A DNA stretch of 64,000 nt from Tetrahymena thermophila SB210. Lineage: Eukaryota; Ciliophora; Oligohymenophorea; Hymenostomatida; Tetrahymenidae. This document shows, one piece after another, positions 24,648 to 37,700 of the stretch. The notes beneath the pieces were generated by a model. It searched no databases, had not been told where the DNA came from, and saw only the letters and a list, made by a program, of their open reading frames with translations. Position 1 is the stretch's first letter. Every line of letters starts with the position of its first letter. The stretch lies in contig NW_002476452.1 of NCBI RefSeq assembly GCF_000189635.1, positions 186,001 through 250,000 of the forward strand, read 5' to 3'. Position numbers and translations under genes: made by a program.

Positions 24648-27600
24648 TCAAATATAAAATCTTGAATTGAAAAGCTTTTCTGATACTTCTTCTTAAATAA
24701 AAGTTCCGACCATTTTTGCTAGTTTCTTTGCATATTAAATTTGGGCAGGATATTTTATACTACCACTCCAGTTAACGTAATTGAAGCATTAACTGTATAG
24801 CAACTCTTACAATCTCCCTTCTGGGAATTCAGTTGTGTCATAGATTACTTTATAGTGGACTGGGGTAGCAGTTCCTTGTTTTACGTTTTAGGATATCATA
24901 TAGAAATCATAATGATACTTGCTGGTAATAGAAGAATCAATGATAGTGCCTGGAGGAGGATTTACAAGTTCTTTATTAGGTCCTTCTCCTAGCTAATGCA
25001 ATACACGAACACCATGACGACATTCTAACAAAACTACACAGAGCTTTGGTTTATACTAAGGGGAAAGTACTGTAAATGACTTAAGCACTTCTTTTATTTC
25101 TGTACTCAAGTATTTTTGAATGCCTTAATCAGCAATGTTTTCACGCAAATAAATGATATTTTCAGGTACAAATTTATTTTAAACAAAGTACTACTTAATG
25201 GCGTCAACAATAAAAGTGCTGATTTTTTCAATATTATCTTTATTTAACTTTTAAAATGTGGCACGACTATAGAAACGACTAACATTTTTATCTTGAGAAG
25301 CTACAAAGCCAATAACAAATTGAGGTTGTCCATTAATAAATACCTTTTATACACTTGTTCCAATAATCATTGTGTTGTCTGGTATACCATTAGGAGGATT
25401 TACCACCCACAAAGTAGTTCCGCATTTTGCAGCCATTTAACTTAGAATTGCTGAGCAGACATTGTAAGACTGCTTTGAGTCTAGAGATTGCTAACGAATG
25501 TATTAGGATTTTATTTGTTATGTGATTGTGCACAACTTTTTTATTTTACTATAATTTTGAACTGTAGAGAATTTATTAGGAGCAACTATAGCAACGATGT
25601 CAAATTTTTCTTTCTTGATTTCTCTACGGATGACATGCTCAATTTCTTACATAGCCTTATTATTGAAATCACCTAAATTGAATTCTTGTGGTTTTTTAAC
25701 TTCAATTCTTAGCTCCTTCTAAATTTTAATCCAATTCTTTCATTTTTAAAATAAAAGATTTTAGTAAGATTTAATTAAGAAAAAATAAGACGCCAAAATA
25801 TAATTTTTTATTTAATTTTGAGACAAAAGAATTAATTGGTAAAAAATTAAAGGAAAATATTATATTTATTTATCTAGTTTGTTTACACTAGCCAATCAAT
25901 TCCATTTTAATTAATTAATTAAAAAATTCAATCATATAAATAAAAAAGCTATTTGTTTATTGAAAGCTTAACTTTAATTAATAAATTTTACTTAAAAAAG
26001 ATCCATTGTGTTGAAATCTTTAAAGTGAAGTAGAGCTATGGAGAGCTGATTGCCTGAGCTATAAACAGGGTATTTCATACTAAATTGAGAAGCGCTGTTA
26101 TCTTCGATTGTTTAGCGTGGGGCATCCTTTTTAGGACCACCAAATGTGATGGTAGGATATGCAATTTGTTTGGCTTAGATAACATGAGGATGGTTGCTGA
26201 AGTTGATACCTAGCTGCTCAGATATAGATTATGTATTTAGCTAACCTTCTGTGGTATTGACATTCACTATTTTATCTATAAATTATGTCACCATATTGTA
26301 TAATTCTTATGGTTTTTGTTTGGTACAGGTAATCAATTCTCTCTTTTAATAATCATTGAGCTCATCTGGTATACCTGTGAGTAAGCATAATTCAGGAACG
26401 AAATAGAGGAATCTCTTAAGTTTCTTTTCATAAACTAAAAGAAGAGGTTATTTATCATATTTAATTTTAAGACCATATTTTTTATAGTAGTAGTCATAAA
26501 TTGTTAAATCTGAATCAGGATTAGGTTATTGCAGAGTAGGTGGTTCTATTGGTAGCTATGATTCTTTGGAATTAGGATCTAAAATAGGATCTGATACTTT
26601 TAATTCTTTGCAATTTTTATCAAAAATTACATCATGAACTTTAAATTGCTTAAAGTTGCCATAATTAGCCATTACAGTTTGTCCTTGCAACTTTTCACAA
26701 ACTAACTTACGCTTTTACTCTTTAGATGCATCATTATTGTTTTTATAAATTAAATTTATGTAATTCAAAGCATTTTCTCTTCTGGCAACTTTATGTTAAA
26801 TATCCAGCTTCATAAGTAGGCCGTCACTACAATTTTCAAAAGGAGTATTCCATCCCTTGTAAACTATTAAATTAGTACCTTCTATTTTTGAATGATACTC
26901 AGCTGAGGGTTCAAAATATTTTGTATTCTTTCCAAATTCAAAGAAATTTAATCCTTTGAGTATATTCTTTACCATGACATTAAAGAAAAGGAGAGGGAAT
27001 TAGCTTTTTCTTTAATTTTCATTGTTCAAATCCTCTAATCTAAATACCTAAATTTTTTATAGTAGTAAAAATTTTTAAATTAAATTTAATTTTAATAAAA
27101 ATTTTTAGTAATTCAGATTTAATTAACTTTGATAGCTAAATTTATTTATTTTATTATTTATTCCTTTTTATCTTTATTTCGTAAAAATAAAATCTGCTTT
27201 AAATATTGATTTCTTTATTTTTTTCTAACTAAATTTTAGTATTTTTACAATCAACTAACAAATTAAATAATTAAAAACTATTTGCTTTGAAGAAGGCTGG
27301 TAGTTTATAATAAAGTTTAATCCCCACGTATCACACACATTTGATCTAATCTAATAGTAAAATCTAAACTATTTATAAAAAAATTATTTCACATAATTAT
27401 GAGACTGACTGTGTTTGTCTCATATTTAAGTTATTTATAAATCTAACTCTGCATTTTATGGAATTTCTGCTTCTTTAAATTTTATTTGTAAGACAATCTG
27501 GGAAAAATCAATTTTATTCTAAAATATTGCATGGTTATTTGGTAAATACCTTTGTGATTTTCAAGTTAACTTGGTAATCAGTTTTCTGAAAAGTTATTGA

Positions 27601-28117
27601 GATTGATGTTTCTTTATTAAAATTAGGCTTTTCGACAGAAAAGATCTATTGAGCATTAATTAAATAATGCCCTCCCAAACATTCCTTTAACTAAGCTCTG
27701 CTGACACTCAATAATTTATCTCTCAAAACTCTATTATCAGCTTCAATTCTAGGATAAAAATCCACTCTTAGTAAGTAGATTTCCTCAATACTTTTATTTA
27801 ATTCTAATTTTAAATAATTTGTGAGGAGCATAAGTGACTTAGACTGCTAATTGTAATCTAACTTGGGTCTTCTTGCTAATTAAAGCTTATTATTTTAAGA
27901 AAATATTGGTTTTTTACATATTAATATTGCCAATTATATAATAATGATATAATAGTATGATAAGAAGTGGATCTATTTCTCATCAAAAAATTGACTGTCA
28001 TCCATCAATAGCTTAATTATACTATTCTTTATTGCATATAAATTCAATTACTTTCTGTTCCTTCTGCTGGCTCGAAGATCCTTGTTCACTTTCACCTCTT
28101 AAACTTCCTTGATCCAT
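24648..28117 (-). CDS. Piwi-clade Argonaute with altered catalytic residues
   Basis: Four exons in gene order (28052-28117, 27550-27885, 25992-27047, 24648-25736) give 849 codons, 848 aa. Domain order: a short polar N-terminus; N domain (RVDFYPRIEADNRVLRDK); linker (FFNVMVKNILKGLNFFEFGK); PAZ (TNLIVYKGWNTPF through SDLTIYDYYYKKYGL and LYFVPELCLLTGIPDEL); MID (IKKLCTITQQI, QMAAKCGTTLWVVN); and PIWI (TMIIGTSV, GFVASQDKNVSRFYSRATF, NPPPGTIIDSSITS, YDFYMISQ, QGTATPVHYKV). The C-terminus ends FNSRFYI, like other Piwi proteins. Tetrahymena has a family of TWI proteins; which one this is I cannot say. The expected DDH triad reads Ser (codon 25353-25355), Glu (25140-25142) and His (24855-24857), so slicing is probably lost. 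Intron 27048-27549 is unusually long and contains a coding-like tract (27430-27520). Confidence 0.93.
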
Positions 28118-29240
28118 TTAATTTTTTCGCTGTTTTTCTATTAATTATTATTAACAAAGATTTTTATTTTATAATAAATATTAATTAATTTATTTATTTA
28201 CTTGCCAATTCTTATATCTTTCTAATGTTAACGGATATATTTTAGTTTCTATTTATTACATATTTGCAACATATCTAAAATTTTTTTAGAGTTTTTAGGA
28301 TCGATAGATCGATCTTCAAAATTTCATAATTCATTCATTCATTATTTTTCATATAATGAAGAAATTAAGAATAAATAATGTTTGTAAACAAAATAAATTA
28401 CGAAAATTAAATTAGTAAGCCCTATTTTAAAAATAACTGCCATAGCACAATTTATTTTATAAAATTTTCTTGTTTTCTCTTTAAATTCTGATATGGAATC
28501 TAAATTAAATAAATTAACTCAGTCTCTAATTTGATTCTTATTTTCAACTTTATTATTTTTTTTTAGCTTTTTTTCTCTTTGTCATGCATGAATTTTGTTT
28601 AAAGGACTATATTAAAATTAGTCTAGATAAAAAAAAGTAATTTTTTTATAAAAATGATATTGATATTTTTCTTAAAAAAATGTTAAAACAAAATTGACAA
28701 CCAAAATACTCATCAAAATTTATATTTTAATGTTTTTATTTGAATAATAATGATAAAAAATTAAAAAATATTTGTTATTTTTTGAAAGAATTCTGAATAT
28801 TTACAAATCAAAAAATTATTAATTATTATTTTTGTTATTATTAATTTGGCGCTGTTTAGATCAATTAACTTTATCTTATTTTTGTTATACTCAAATAATT
28901 AATAGGACTTTCCAGTTTTAATAAAATAAGAAAATACAAGCATTTCTTGTGGATAAGTATTTCTAAATTTAAAAACTAAAAATAAAATTTATACTTACAT
29001 AATATGCAAATAGTAATTAAGCACTCTAAGACTGACTTTAACAAAATAATTGAAATCTTCAATTATTGTTCAAAATTAAAATATTAATGAATGAATTTAG
29101 TCATAAAGACTTTAGATATTTATTAATATAAAAATATTTTTAAAAATAATATAATTAATTAGACTTATCTAGATAGATTATGAAAAACATAAATATTTTA
29201 ATTTGAAAAAAATTTATTTTATTCAAAATTTGTAGATTGG
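28118..29240. other. AT-rich intergenic region
   Basis: Upstream of the Piwi gene and downstream of the STPGR gene. No ORF or RNA gene seen; long A/T stretches only. Confidence 0.5.
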
Positions 29241-30824
29241 TCATGCTTGTAAATATTTTTATGTCAAAAATCTGACACAACCACTTCCAAATGAGGACTA
29301 GAAATATAAATTATGCTTTTTTTTCTAATTTTCTGCTTATTTTTAATTAATCATATTAAAATCTTAAGTATATGTTCCAGGTCCTGGAGTTTAGTTTTTA
29401 TAGGTGTCAAAGAAGGAGCAACGGTCAGAAGTACCAAAGGAAGATTTTTAAGAGTTATTGAATTATGTTTTAAATCTTTAACTTGAATTAAAATTGAATG
29501 ATTTTGATTTATTTTAAGTGATAGTTGAAGATTAAACTGTTGGAATACTCTGCTATCTATGTAAACTATCCTAATTACTGCTTGAATCATGATATGTTTT
29601 TAACTTATTTTGTTAACTTTTCTAATCGTTATCATTTTATTCAACCTCTTCATCATTTTCTTGAGTATTTAGTGTGTTTCCAAAAGTCATTCGTCTTTCT
29701 TCTGTGGAATCAAAGTGAACATTTACTGAAGATGTTTTTTTCAGCTAAAAGGTGCTAAATTTATCAGAGTCATAGTAGTGGCCTGGAGGAGGTACCTCAG
29801 AAGTACCTAAAAGTCTTTATTAAAATCAAATATTATTTTTAAAATTAAACTTTCAAATTAATAAAATTCATGTCTAAAATTTAAAATAAATGAATTAAAC
29901 TCAAAAAATGAAAGCTGTAATAAATAGTATGAATATTTATTTAATTTAAGCAACAACTAAAATTAGATGCTTTTGTTGAATTAAGCTTTTATTTTTTTAC
30001 TTTTAACGAAGTACAAATAATTCTATGCTTGAGTTTTCAGGTGAAGGATCAAATTCATCAGTTTTAGCTTAATCGAATATATTTCTTGATATTTTTCCTT
30101 TCTTTAAAGTTCCTTATCTCAGCAACTATCTTGAAGGATCTGCTTTTAAAGTTCTTAACCTTTCTGTCTCTATTTTAGGAAGCAACCCAATCTTAGGTAT
30201 TTTATTTTCTACTACAATTTAAACTTACTATTGATTTTAAAGTCTTTCTTATGAAGACTCTTTGTTTAATTTATTAACAGGTTATATTAACTGGGACTAA
30301 ATCCTTTTTTTTACACTCTAAAAAGAAGGATTGTACTGAGCAGGACCTGGAGATACGTTTTGATTTTTTATTTCATTGTTATATTTTTCCATTAGTTAGA
30401 ATAAACCAATGCCATAATCAGGAGAAAGTTCAATTGCATTTTTTATATTTTTAAATGTGCTTTTAAACACTCCTTTTTTATTACTTTAGTATACTTGAAC
30501 TAAATCTTAAATATTTAAATCTGTATGCTTGGGTGAACTGCCTGAAAGCTAAGATGTTGGACTGGCATCGTTGCTTCTTGAATCAAATCGAGGTGCTTAA
30601 CTGAAGGAAACTTTGAATTCTTTTGGTTGGATTAATGATTTATTTTGCTAATAGTTTATTTAAAAAGTAATTGAATTAAATTTATAAATTATTAATTAAT
30701 TCATTCATTTATTTATAGAGATTGAGTATTTAAATGCTCAAATTCATACATAATATTATGGGTTTGGGTAGTAATTTCTCGGTTCCTCAAATGAGCTTTT
30801 CTTAATTGATTGAGAAAACTTCAT
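29241..30824 (-). CDS. STPGR (sperm-tail PG-rich repeat) protein
   Basis: Three exons in gene order (30750-30824, 30001-30647, 29241-29814) give 432 codons, 431 aa. It carries spaced PG-rich motifs of the STPGR/ODF3 type: VSPGPAQYNPSF, LGTSEVPPPGHYY and QTPGPGTYTQDF. Each is followed by hydrophobic/aromatic residues as in that family, whose members associate with axonemal and other microtubules. Between the motifs the sequence is Ser/Gln/Asn-rich. The exon 2/3 junction falls just before the LLGTSEVPPPG motif and joins in phase. In a ciliate a ciliary or cortical microtubule role is likely, by family inference only. Confidence 0.85.
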
Positions 30825-32085
30825 TTTAAATAATTTGTTGAATATATATCGAATTAAATTTTAGTAGTAGTTTCTGATTTTATTAAAACAACCAATTAAT
30901 TAATCAATAGATCAATCAATCTACATAATTTTCAATCAAATAAATCCTCTAAATGCAAAAAGAGTAATTATTTATTATTTTATTACTTTTCAAACTATTA
31001 AAAAATTAGTCACTCACTTTTAACAAAAAATTTGTTAGGAAGGACACAAGTAAAAATACTTTTAAAGACATTTTTTAAATCATAAAAAGAAAGATAGATC
31101 TACTTCAAATGAATTTTTACATAAATAAAATTATCATATCATTCATTTTGTATTTATTTTAAATGAAATAAATCAATATTAAAATTAAAGAAGTACAAGC
31201 AGCAATTTGTTGATTAATTGATCTAACATAAAAAGCATATGTTAATTAAAAAAAATTTATTTTATGTAGTTATTTTAGAATCATACATCTTATTAGATTA
31301 TTTTAATCAGTTAACAATATTATAGTAAAATTAACTATTATTGTAAAAAAAAAAACTAAATTACTCTAAATTTTTTATTCAAATATTTATGAATGTAATT
31401 TAATTGAGGCAAAAATTTATAAATTTTCACAATATATTTCAGAGAATATTATACACATATACATTTATTTATTTATATATATATATATTGAAAAATTAAA
31501 CAAAATAAATTAAATATATAAACAAATAAAAAAAGAATATTTTTGAAATTAATTTCTTTTAATTAACGTTTAAAACTTTGATAATGAGATTTATTTGTTT
31601 TGATTTAGTGATTAAATTTTTTAGAGTGAGTAATTTTAATATTTAAATATATTGTTTTAACAAATATGTAGAAATAAGATATTCTAAGTTTGATAAATTT
31701 GATATAGATTGATAGATAGATACTAGCACTTTTAAAACTAAATTTATAATTGTGAATGATTGGATAATAAAAAAGATTTTTAACTGTAAAATACATTTAA
31801 AATTTAAGGGACTTAGTAATTCAAAGACATTCTTTATAGATACTTTGTATACTAATTATAAATGTGTTGATTTATTTATTTAATAGTCCATGCTACTTAC
31901 TTGGTATTGATCTATCAAAGAACATAAAAATGAATGCTGCAATGATCAATATAAAAAATATAATATTGTTTTTAATACTGAATAGCAAGCAAGCAAACAA
32001 AAATAGTAAAGAAAATTAAGCAGAAACTAAGAAAGAAATTTAGTGTAATTAAAGCAAAAATAATTAATTAAATACAGATAATACT
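30825..32085. other. Intergenic region between divergent genes
   Basis: AT-rich, probably holding both promoters. From 31930 the frame of the bromodomain gene is already open, so its start could lie upstream of 32086. Nothing else is identified. Confidence 0.45.
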
Positions 32086-33638
32086 ATGAAAAGCAATACT
32101 ACCAAGGAAAAGGCGCCAAAAACAGAAGCAACAAAAACTAAGTTAGACAGAGAACTAATTAAGAAGCTTCATAAAATTTTAAATAACTTAATAAATGATC
32201 CCGAATCTGGCGAATTCAGGAAGCCTGTTTACTATAAAGCTCTTGGATTAGAAGATTATAAAAAGATTATAAAGAAGCCAATGGATTTAAATAGTGTTCG
32301 CAGAAATTTGAACAAAAATTCATATGAGTTTCTTGAAGAGGTTCTTGATGATATATAATTAGTTTGGAATAATTGCAAGTTATACAACGAGCAAGGATCA
32401 GTAAATGATAAATTAATTTTAACTGGATTCGTTATTTTAAAAATAATTTTTTTCTATGCATTTGTTAAAAGTGTTGAAAATGCATTCGTGATCAGCTATA
32501 AACTTCAAATAAACTTAATTTTTTTGCTTTAAGTATTATTTTTTAAATAAAAAAGTGGATTTATTTAACTGCAGTCAAGCTTGAAACGTTTTTCCATGAC
32601 CAATGTTTAGAGTAATTCCCAAACACACCTCTGCCTAGCAACAAAATACGTATAAAATTGAATTTATCAGTCTTTTAATTATTTATTTAGAAGCTAACTT
32701 TAAATTAATTGCTAAATTATAAATCTACAAAGAATAAATGAAGAGAATATCTTTTTTGTAATTCTAACATTAATGATAATTCTAATTTATATTTGTTGAA
32801 AAACGAATGAAAATTTTATTTAAATTTATTATAGCCGATAGAGCCCTCCTATTATAGTAATATAACGAGAAGAGCAATAAACAAAAGTAATCTCAGTCTA
32901 ATAAAGATTAAACTAATGAAGAAGAATAAAAAGGAGCTTCAAACACTTTGCCTCTACCAAAATTGGCAAATCAAAGTTCAAATACATCAACTTCTAATCC
33001 TTAAACTATTGCTCAGTCTTTGATTACAACATAATCTGAGTTTAACCAAAATAAGCAATCTCAAAATGGAAATAATTCAGCTTAAGCATCTCTTACTGCA
33101 GCTAATCAATCAAAGACTACAAATATTGATCTGCCTTTTAAATTTACTAAAAAAGGTATAAAAAGAATATCATAAAAATAAGTTGTTCATATACCTTTTA
33201 TGAAATTTGCTAATGATAAATAAAAATTTGATTAGCTTATACAGACTACCAAAGCAGTCTCTAAGCTTTTAACAAACCAACAAAAGCAAGTAAATAAATA
33301 AATAAAATTAAAAAATTGGATTATAAATCATTTTTAATAAACAGATAATAGATATAATTCAAGAGTTTTAGCCTTCAATTATACAAACAGTAAAATTTTT
33401 GAAAGTAATTTAACTCTTATATAGATCATTTTTTTAAAAATAAAAGGATGAAAATGAAGTTAAAAATGTTGATTTTAATTAAGTGTCAGAGTATACCTAT
33501 GAATTGATAACTTCCTATCTGAATTTACTTAAAAATCAAGAATCAAGTGAATAAGTAATGGAAATAGAATCTGATGATGAAAATAATATTGAGATACTAA
33601 ATAACTAGCAATCAAACAATGTATCTTTAAACGTATGA
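32086..33638 (+). CDS. BET-like protein: bromodomain plus NET domain
   Basis: The first exon (32086-32400) encodes most of a bromodomain: FRKPVYYKALGLEDYKKIIK, PMDLNSVRRNLN, LDDIQLVWNNCKLYNEQGS, including the conserved Asn of the YN pair that contacts acetyl-lysine. A downstream exon from about 32835 opens with DRALLLQQYNEK, which suits the last bromodomain helix, then a Ser/Gln/Asn linker to 33289. After introns 33290-33344 and 33405-33446, exons 33345-33404 and 33447-33638 carry IIDIIQEFQPSI and EVKNVDFNQVSEYTYELI, resembling the extraterminal (NET) domain of BET proteins. The tail is acidic and ends at TGA. BET proteins read acetylated histones. The splice between 32400 and 32835 is unresolved, because a simple join is out of phase and a small exon may be missed. 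An upstream in-frame ATG at 31930 is an alternative start. Confidence 0.85.
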
Positions 33639-34775
33639 TTCAATAAAAGTAATAAAAACAAACTTAAGCTAAATTAATCTAATATAATGAAATTATTTTA
33701 AAATAAAAAAACAAACTCTTAGTAAATCTATTGCATAGTTAATTAAGGTGGTAATAACTCAAATTTCATCAAACATTTTTAATATGTATGTATATCCAAA
33801 GTATTTTTATAAAAATTATTTGAATATAAATCAGAAAATAAATAATTTAGCTTACAAAGTATTTAAAAACGTTTATTTTTCTTAAAATATAAAGTAGAGT
33901 AAATAAGAAATTCTTTTTCAAATTAAAATTTATTTTGATAACAAATGAATTTAATTGAAATTTTACTTTTATTATTTGAAATAAGATTAAAATCTACACT
34001 CAAATAAAAAAATTTTGAATTGAAGGATAATTTATTAATAAAAAAATATTTTACTATGTTGTTAAAATTCCTAGATAACTAAGAATAACTGATACATGAA
34101 TTTATTGAAATTTTCTATTTAAAAATAATTCCGATTCTTCAATTATTAATATGGCTTTTTTATGAAAAACAAAAAAATAATGAATGAATGCCCTTCAATT
34201 TTCTAAAAAGTTTTTATAATTCTTTATCAATAAAAATTGAAAAGTATCTATCTATCAATCTATTGAAGTGTCTTTCATTCATCCTATTTTCAGAAAATTA
34301 ATTTATATCATCAGATGAAAAATACAGTTTCTATTTCCTTTTTACTGTTTATGATTATAATAAATGAAAATAAAAATAAAATTTTTATTTATATTTACAA
34401 AATGTCTTAATTATGTTCTATTTTCAGAAAATTAATTTATATCATGAAATTTAAAAGACACTTTTAATAATTTACTTACTGTTTAAGAAAAATGAATTTA
34501 TTTTAAGTAATGAAAATAAAAATAGAATTTTTATTATAAAATTTGATAAAATAATTACAAATATAAAAGAATGCACGAATAATAAATATATACAAAATAT
34601 CTTAATTATAAAATAGATTTAGAAAGGTTCAAATTTTTTAAAATTTATTTATTTATTTATTTTATGATTATTTCCTTTCATTCTTGATTTATCAAATTAG
34701 ATTGCATTTTTATTCAAATTTCTTAAAAGATTTAAATAATTTTTTTTATGAAATATCTTAGAAGAGATTTAGATA
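33639..34775. other. Intergenic region with short duplicated block
   Basis: Lies between the convergent bromodomain and GAR-domain genes. No gene. A duplicated AT-rich block is at about 34284-34540. Confidence 0.5.
34284..34540. repeat. Imperfect direct repeat, two copies
   Basis: TATTTTCAGAAAATTAATTT...ATATCAT occurs at about 34286-34312 and again at 34419-34445. In both copies it is followed by a similar stretch containing TTTACTGTTTA/TTACTGTTTAAG and TGAAAATAAAAATA. Copies are about 130 bp apart and diverged. No coding content. Confidence 0.65.
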
Positions 34776-37700
34776 TCATTATTTTTGAAGGTAATAGGAT
34801 TTCTTTTGAGCTGAAAATGTTGATGTTATTGATGAATGTCTGTTGTGCGAATATGGAGAGAAATTCTCTGCAGCATTTCTTTTATGAGAATACTATCTGA
34901 ATATCCTTTCTTAGTATGCACTCTAGGCTAGATCATTATTACGTTTTGGAGTGGCAGCTTTGGAACCATTCATATGCTGGGGTGTAAATTCGTTTATAGC
35001 ACTTGTATTAGCTGAAAATTATTCTACTTATTAGTATGCCTGCTTTTATGGTGTGGCACGAATAGAATAGGTATTTGGTGGTCTTGATGAACTATTGGTA
35101 ATTACACTGCTTATTCTGGAGTTGTTTCCATTAAATGAAGTTTTTACATTCTACTAAGCATGATAGTTGTAATTACTGTTAGTAAAATCAATAGTATATT
35201 ACTTTTAGCTACTTCCGTTGTTTTAGTTATTCTGATTATTACTTAATGTATTGCTAACATTCTCAAATGTTTGTAGCTACTGGTTTGTGTTCTGGGAGTT
35301 TTGTGAGTATTTACGCATGATTTCACTTCCTTTAATATTAGCTGCCAGTTGTATTGAGGATTGTAATGATTCTAATTCATTTCTTAAGTGAACATCATGG
35401 TGAGCTTATTCAATTAAGTATTTAAGCATTTCTTAATTTTTTTCATGTTAACTAACTTGTTAAGCTCTTTCTTCTTATGTTTAGAAGAGTTATGTAGGTT
35501 GCTAGTTGGTTGAAATACGTATAGATCTATTATGATAAACAGGAGTGTGGTTAGATATATTATTATTCTGTTATGATAATTATTGCTGCTATTACATACA
35601 CTGAGTAAAATTTGTGCTCTTTTAGTATATATTTTCAGTCTTAGAAGGAGTTTGATTCAATTCAATTGATGAGCGGCATTGTTAATTCTCTTTTTAGCAC
35701 TCGTCAATACTGATTTTAATATTCTCTTATGAAGGTATATTATCAAAGTCTCTGGACTTTTAAATAGCAGGAGTAACAGTCACGGCAGCAGGGTTTTAAT
35801 GCTTAGCATATTGTTGGCTATAATTATCAGAGATATTTTATGCTTGAGATTATTATATTTGATTGTAATTAGAACTGTTTCTAAGAGGATTCTGACCATA
35901 ATTATTTTATTAACTTTGCTAAGTTTAAAGATTTTCTAATTATTATTTAGGAGTTCCTTGATTGAAATTTTAAGCTGGTACTTGATTAGTCTATTCACTA
36001 AGTTACTTGTACTATTACTAATTGAATTGTATATCTTATTGAATGAGCTAATCAATTTTTTCTTCTGAGATTGGGTAATTGAGTAGAGAATAATCCCCTG
36101 TTTGCTTCATTTTAATGAGCTCTTATAAAGTGTATAGTTAAAGGAATTCTTCAATTACCATAAATCCTCCTCCAACTCTGCAAACAAGTTTTCCTTTGAG
36201 CAGTTTAACGATGATTCTTTTAGTACCAAAGTTATACAAACCTTCATCAATCCTAACGAATTTAATAGGTGTTACATTATTGCTTAAAAACTCACAGAGT
36301 TTTTCATCAATTTCATCTCCCTTTTTGGCATTATAATTTAACTAATGGGAAGGATTTCTAAGAAGCAAGTCTTCAATCATCTTTTCTAGTCTCTTCACTT
36401 CAGCTGAAAGTTAGGTTATCACTTGTTATTAAGATATTGATTCAGTTGTTTTTTTCAATAAATCTTCTGTCACTGCGTACAAATCCATGTTAATCTTTTC
36501 CTTTTCTGATTCTAAATCACTTACAGCTTTTTTAAGTTGTTCGGTTTCACTTTGATTGAATTCCTAATTTTATGATAGAAATAAACCAATCAAATCATTG
36601 ATTTTTAAATAATTTTATTTTTTTAAAAATATTTACAAGTATTTTTATTTTTTCTTATTGAGTTTGCAGTTTAACTTTGTAGTCTTTGTTCTAATAGGTG
36701 AGCTCATTTATAAAAGTAGATTTTTGATTTAATTCTTCAACTAGTTTCTTCATGGAAGCACTTTCATCTTTTGTCTAATAAAATTAATTAAAAATATATT
36801 TTTCATTTTTTTCAGATTTAATTATTACTTTATTGATTTTAGCTTCATTATTAGTTTATTGTTACTTTTGTTGCAGCTCTTCCAGCTTTTTTGAGAAGTT
36901 TTATTTTGTTTTGAGCAAATGGTCTTCCAAAGTAGATCTAAGTTATTCAGATTCTTCGATTTATGTTTTTAATTTAGCATTTTCTTCTGAAATTGCTTTT
37001 AAATTATCTGATATTGCCTTAAAATCCTCAGACTTACTCTCTGAAGAAGACTAAAGTTAACTTTCTAGTGAGCTTATATTCTCATTTAATTGCTTAATTT
37101 TCATCTCTGCTTTTTAAAGAGAAAATTCTATCTGAGCTTTTTCAGTTTCTAGCTAAGTTAATCTTAGAGATTTATCTTTGATGATTTTTTCAAAATAAGC
37201 AAACTCTTCCTCAGTATATTTCTTTGAAGAGTTAGTCTAACAATTTGATGATTTTTCTAAGTTTTGAATGTCTGAATTGGACAAAAGACTTGGATTGTTG
37301 ATTGTAGTTGAATTATCTCCTTGCAAGGTACTTTGGTTCTTAAATTTTTATTGAAGAATTTCAATTTCCTTTTACATTTCAATCATTTTGGCTTGATATT
37401 CAACACTCTCGTTTTGAGACTCAAGCAAAAGTTGACTGTATTGAGATATTTCTTGCTTGTGTTTAATTAAAATATCATGAATTTTTTAACTCATTTAGTC
37501 CTAAGTTAACTCTTTTAACTCACTTTCCTTTAATAGTTCTTCTTATAAGTCTTTCTTTAAATTTTACTGCATAATCTCCTTTTACAATTTTGATTTCTCT
37601 TGCTTTAATTTATCTTCAAATGAATCTTTCAATTCTTAAATTATTTTATCCTTTTATTAGCTTTCTTTCTCGATAGCAACAATCCTAACAAAATAACATT

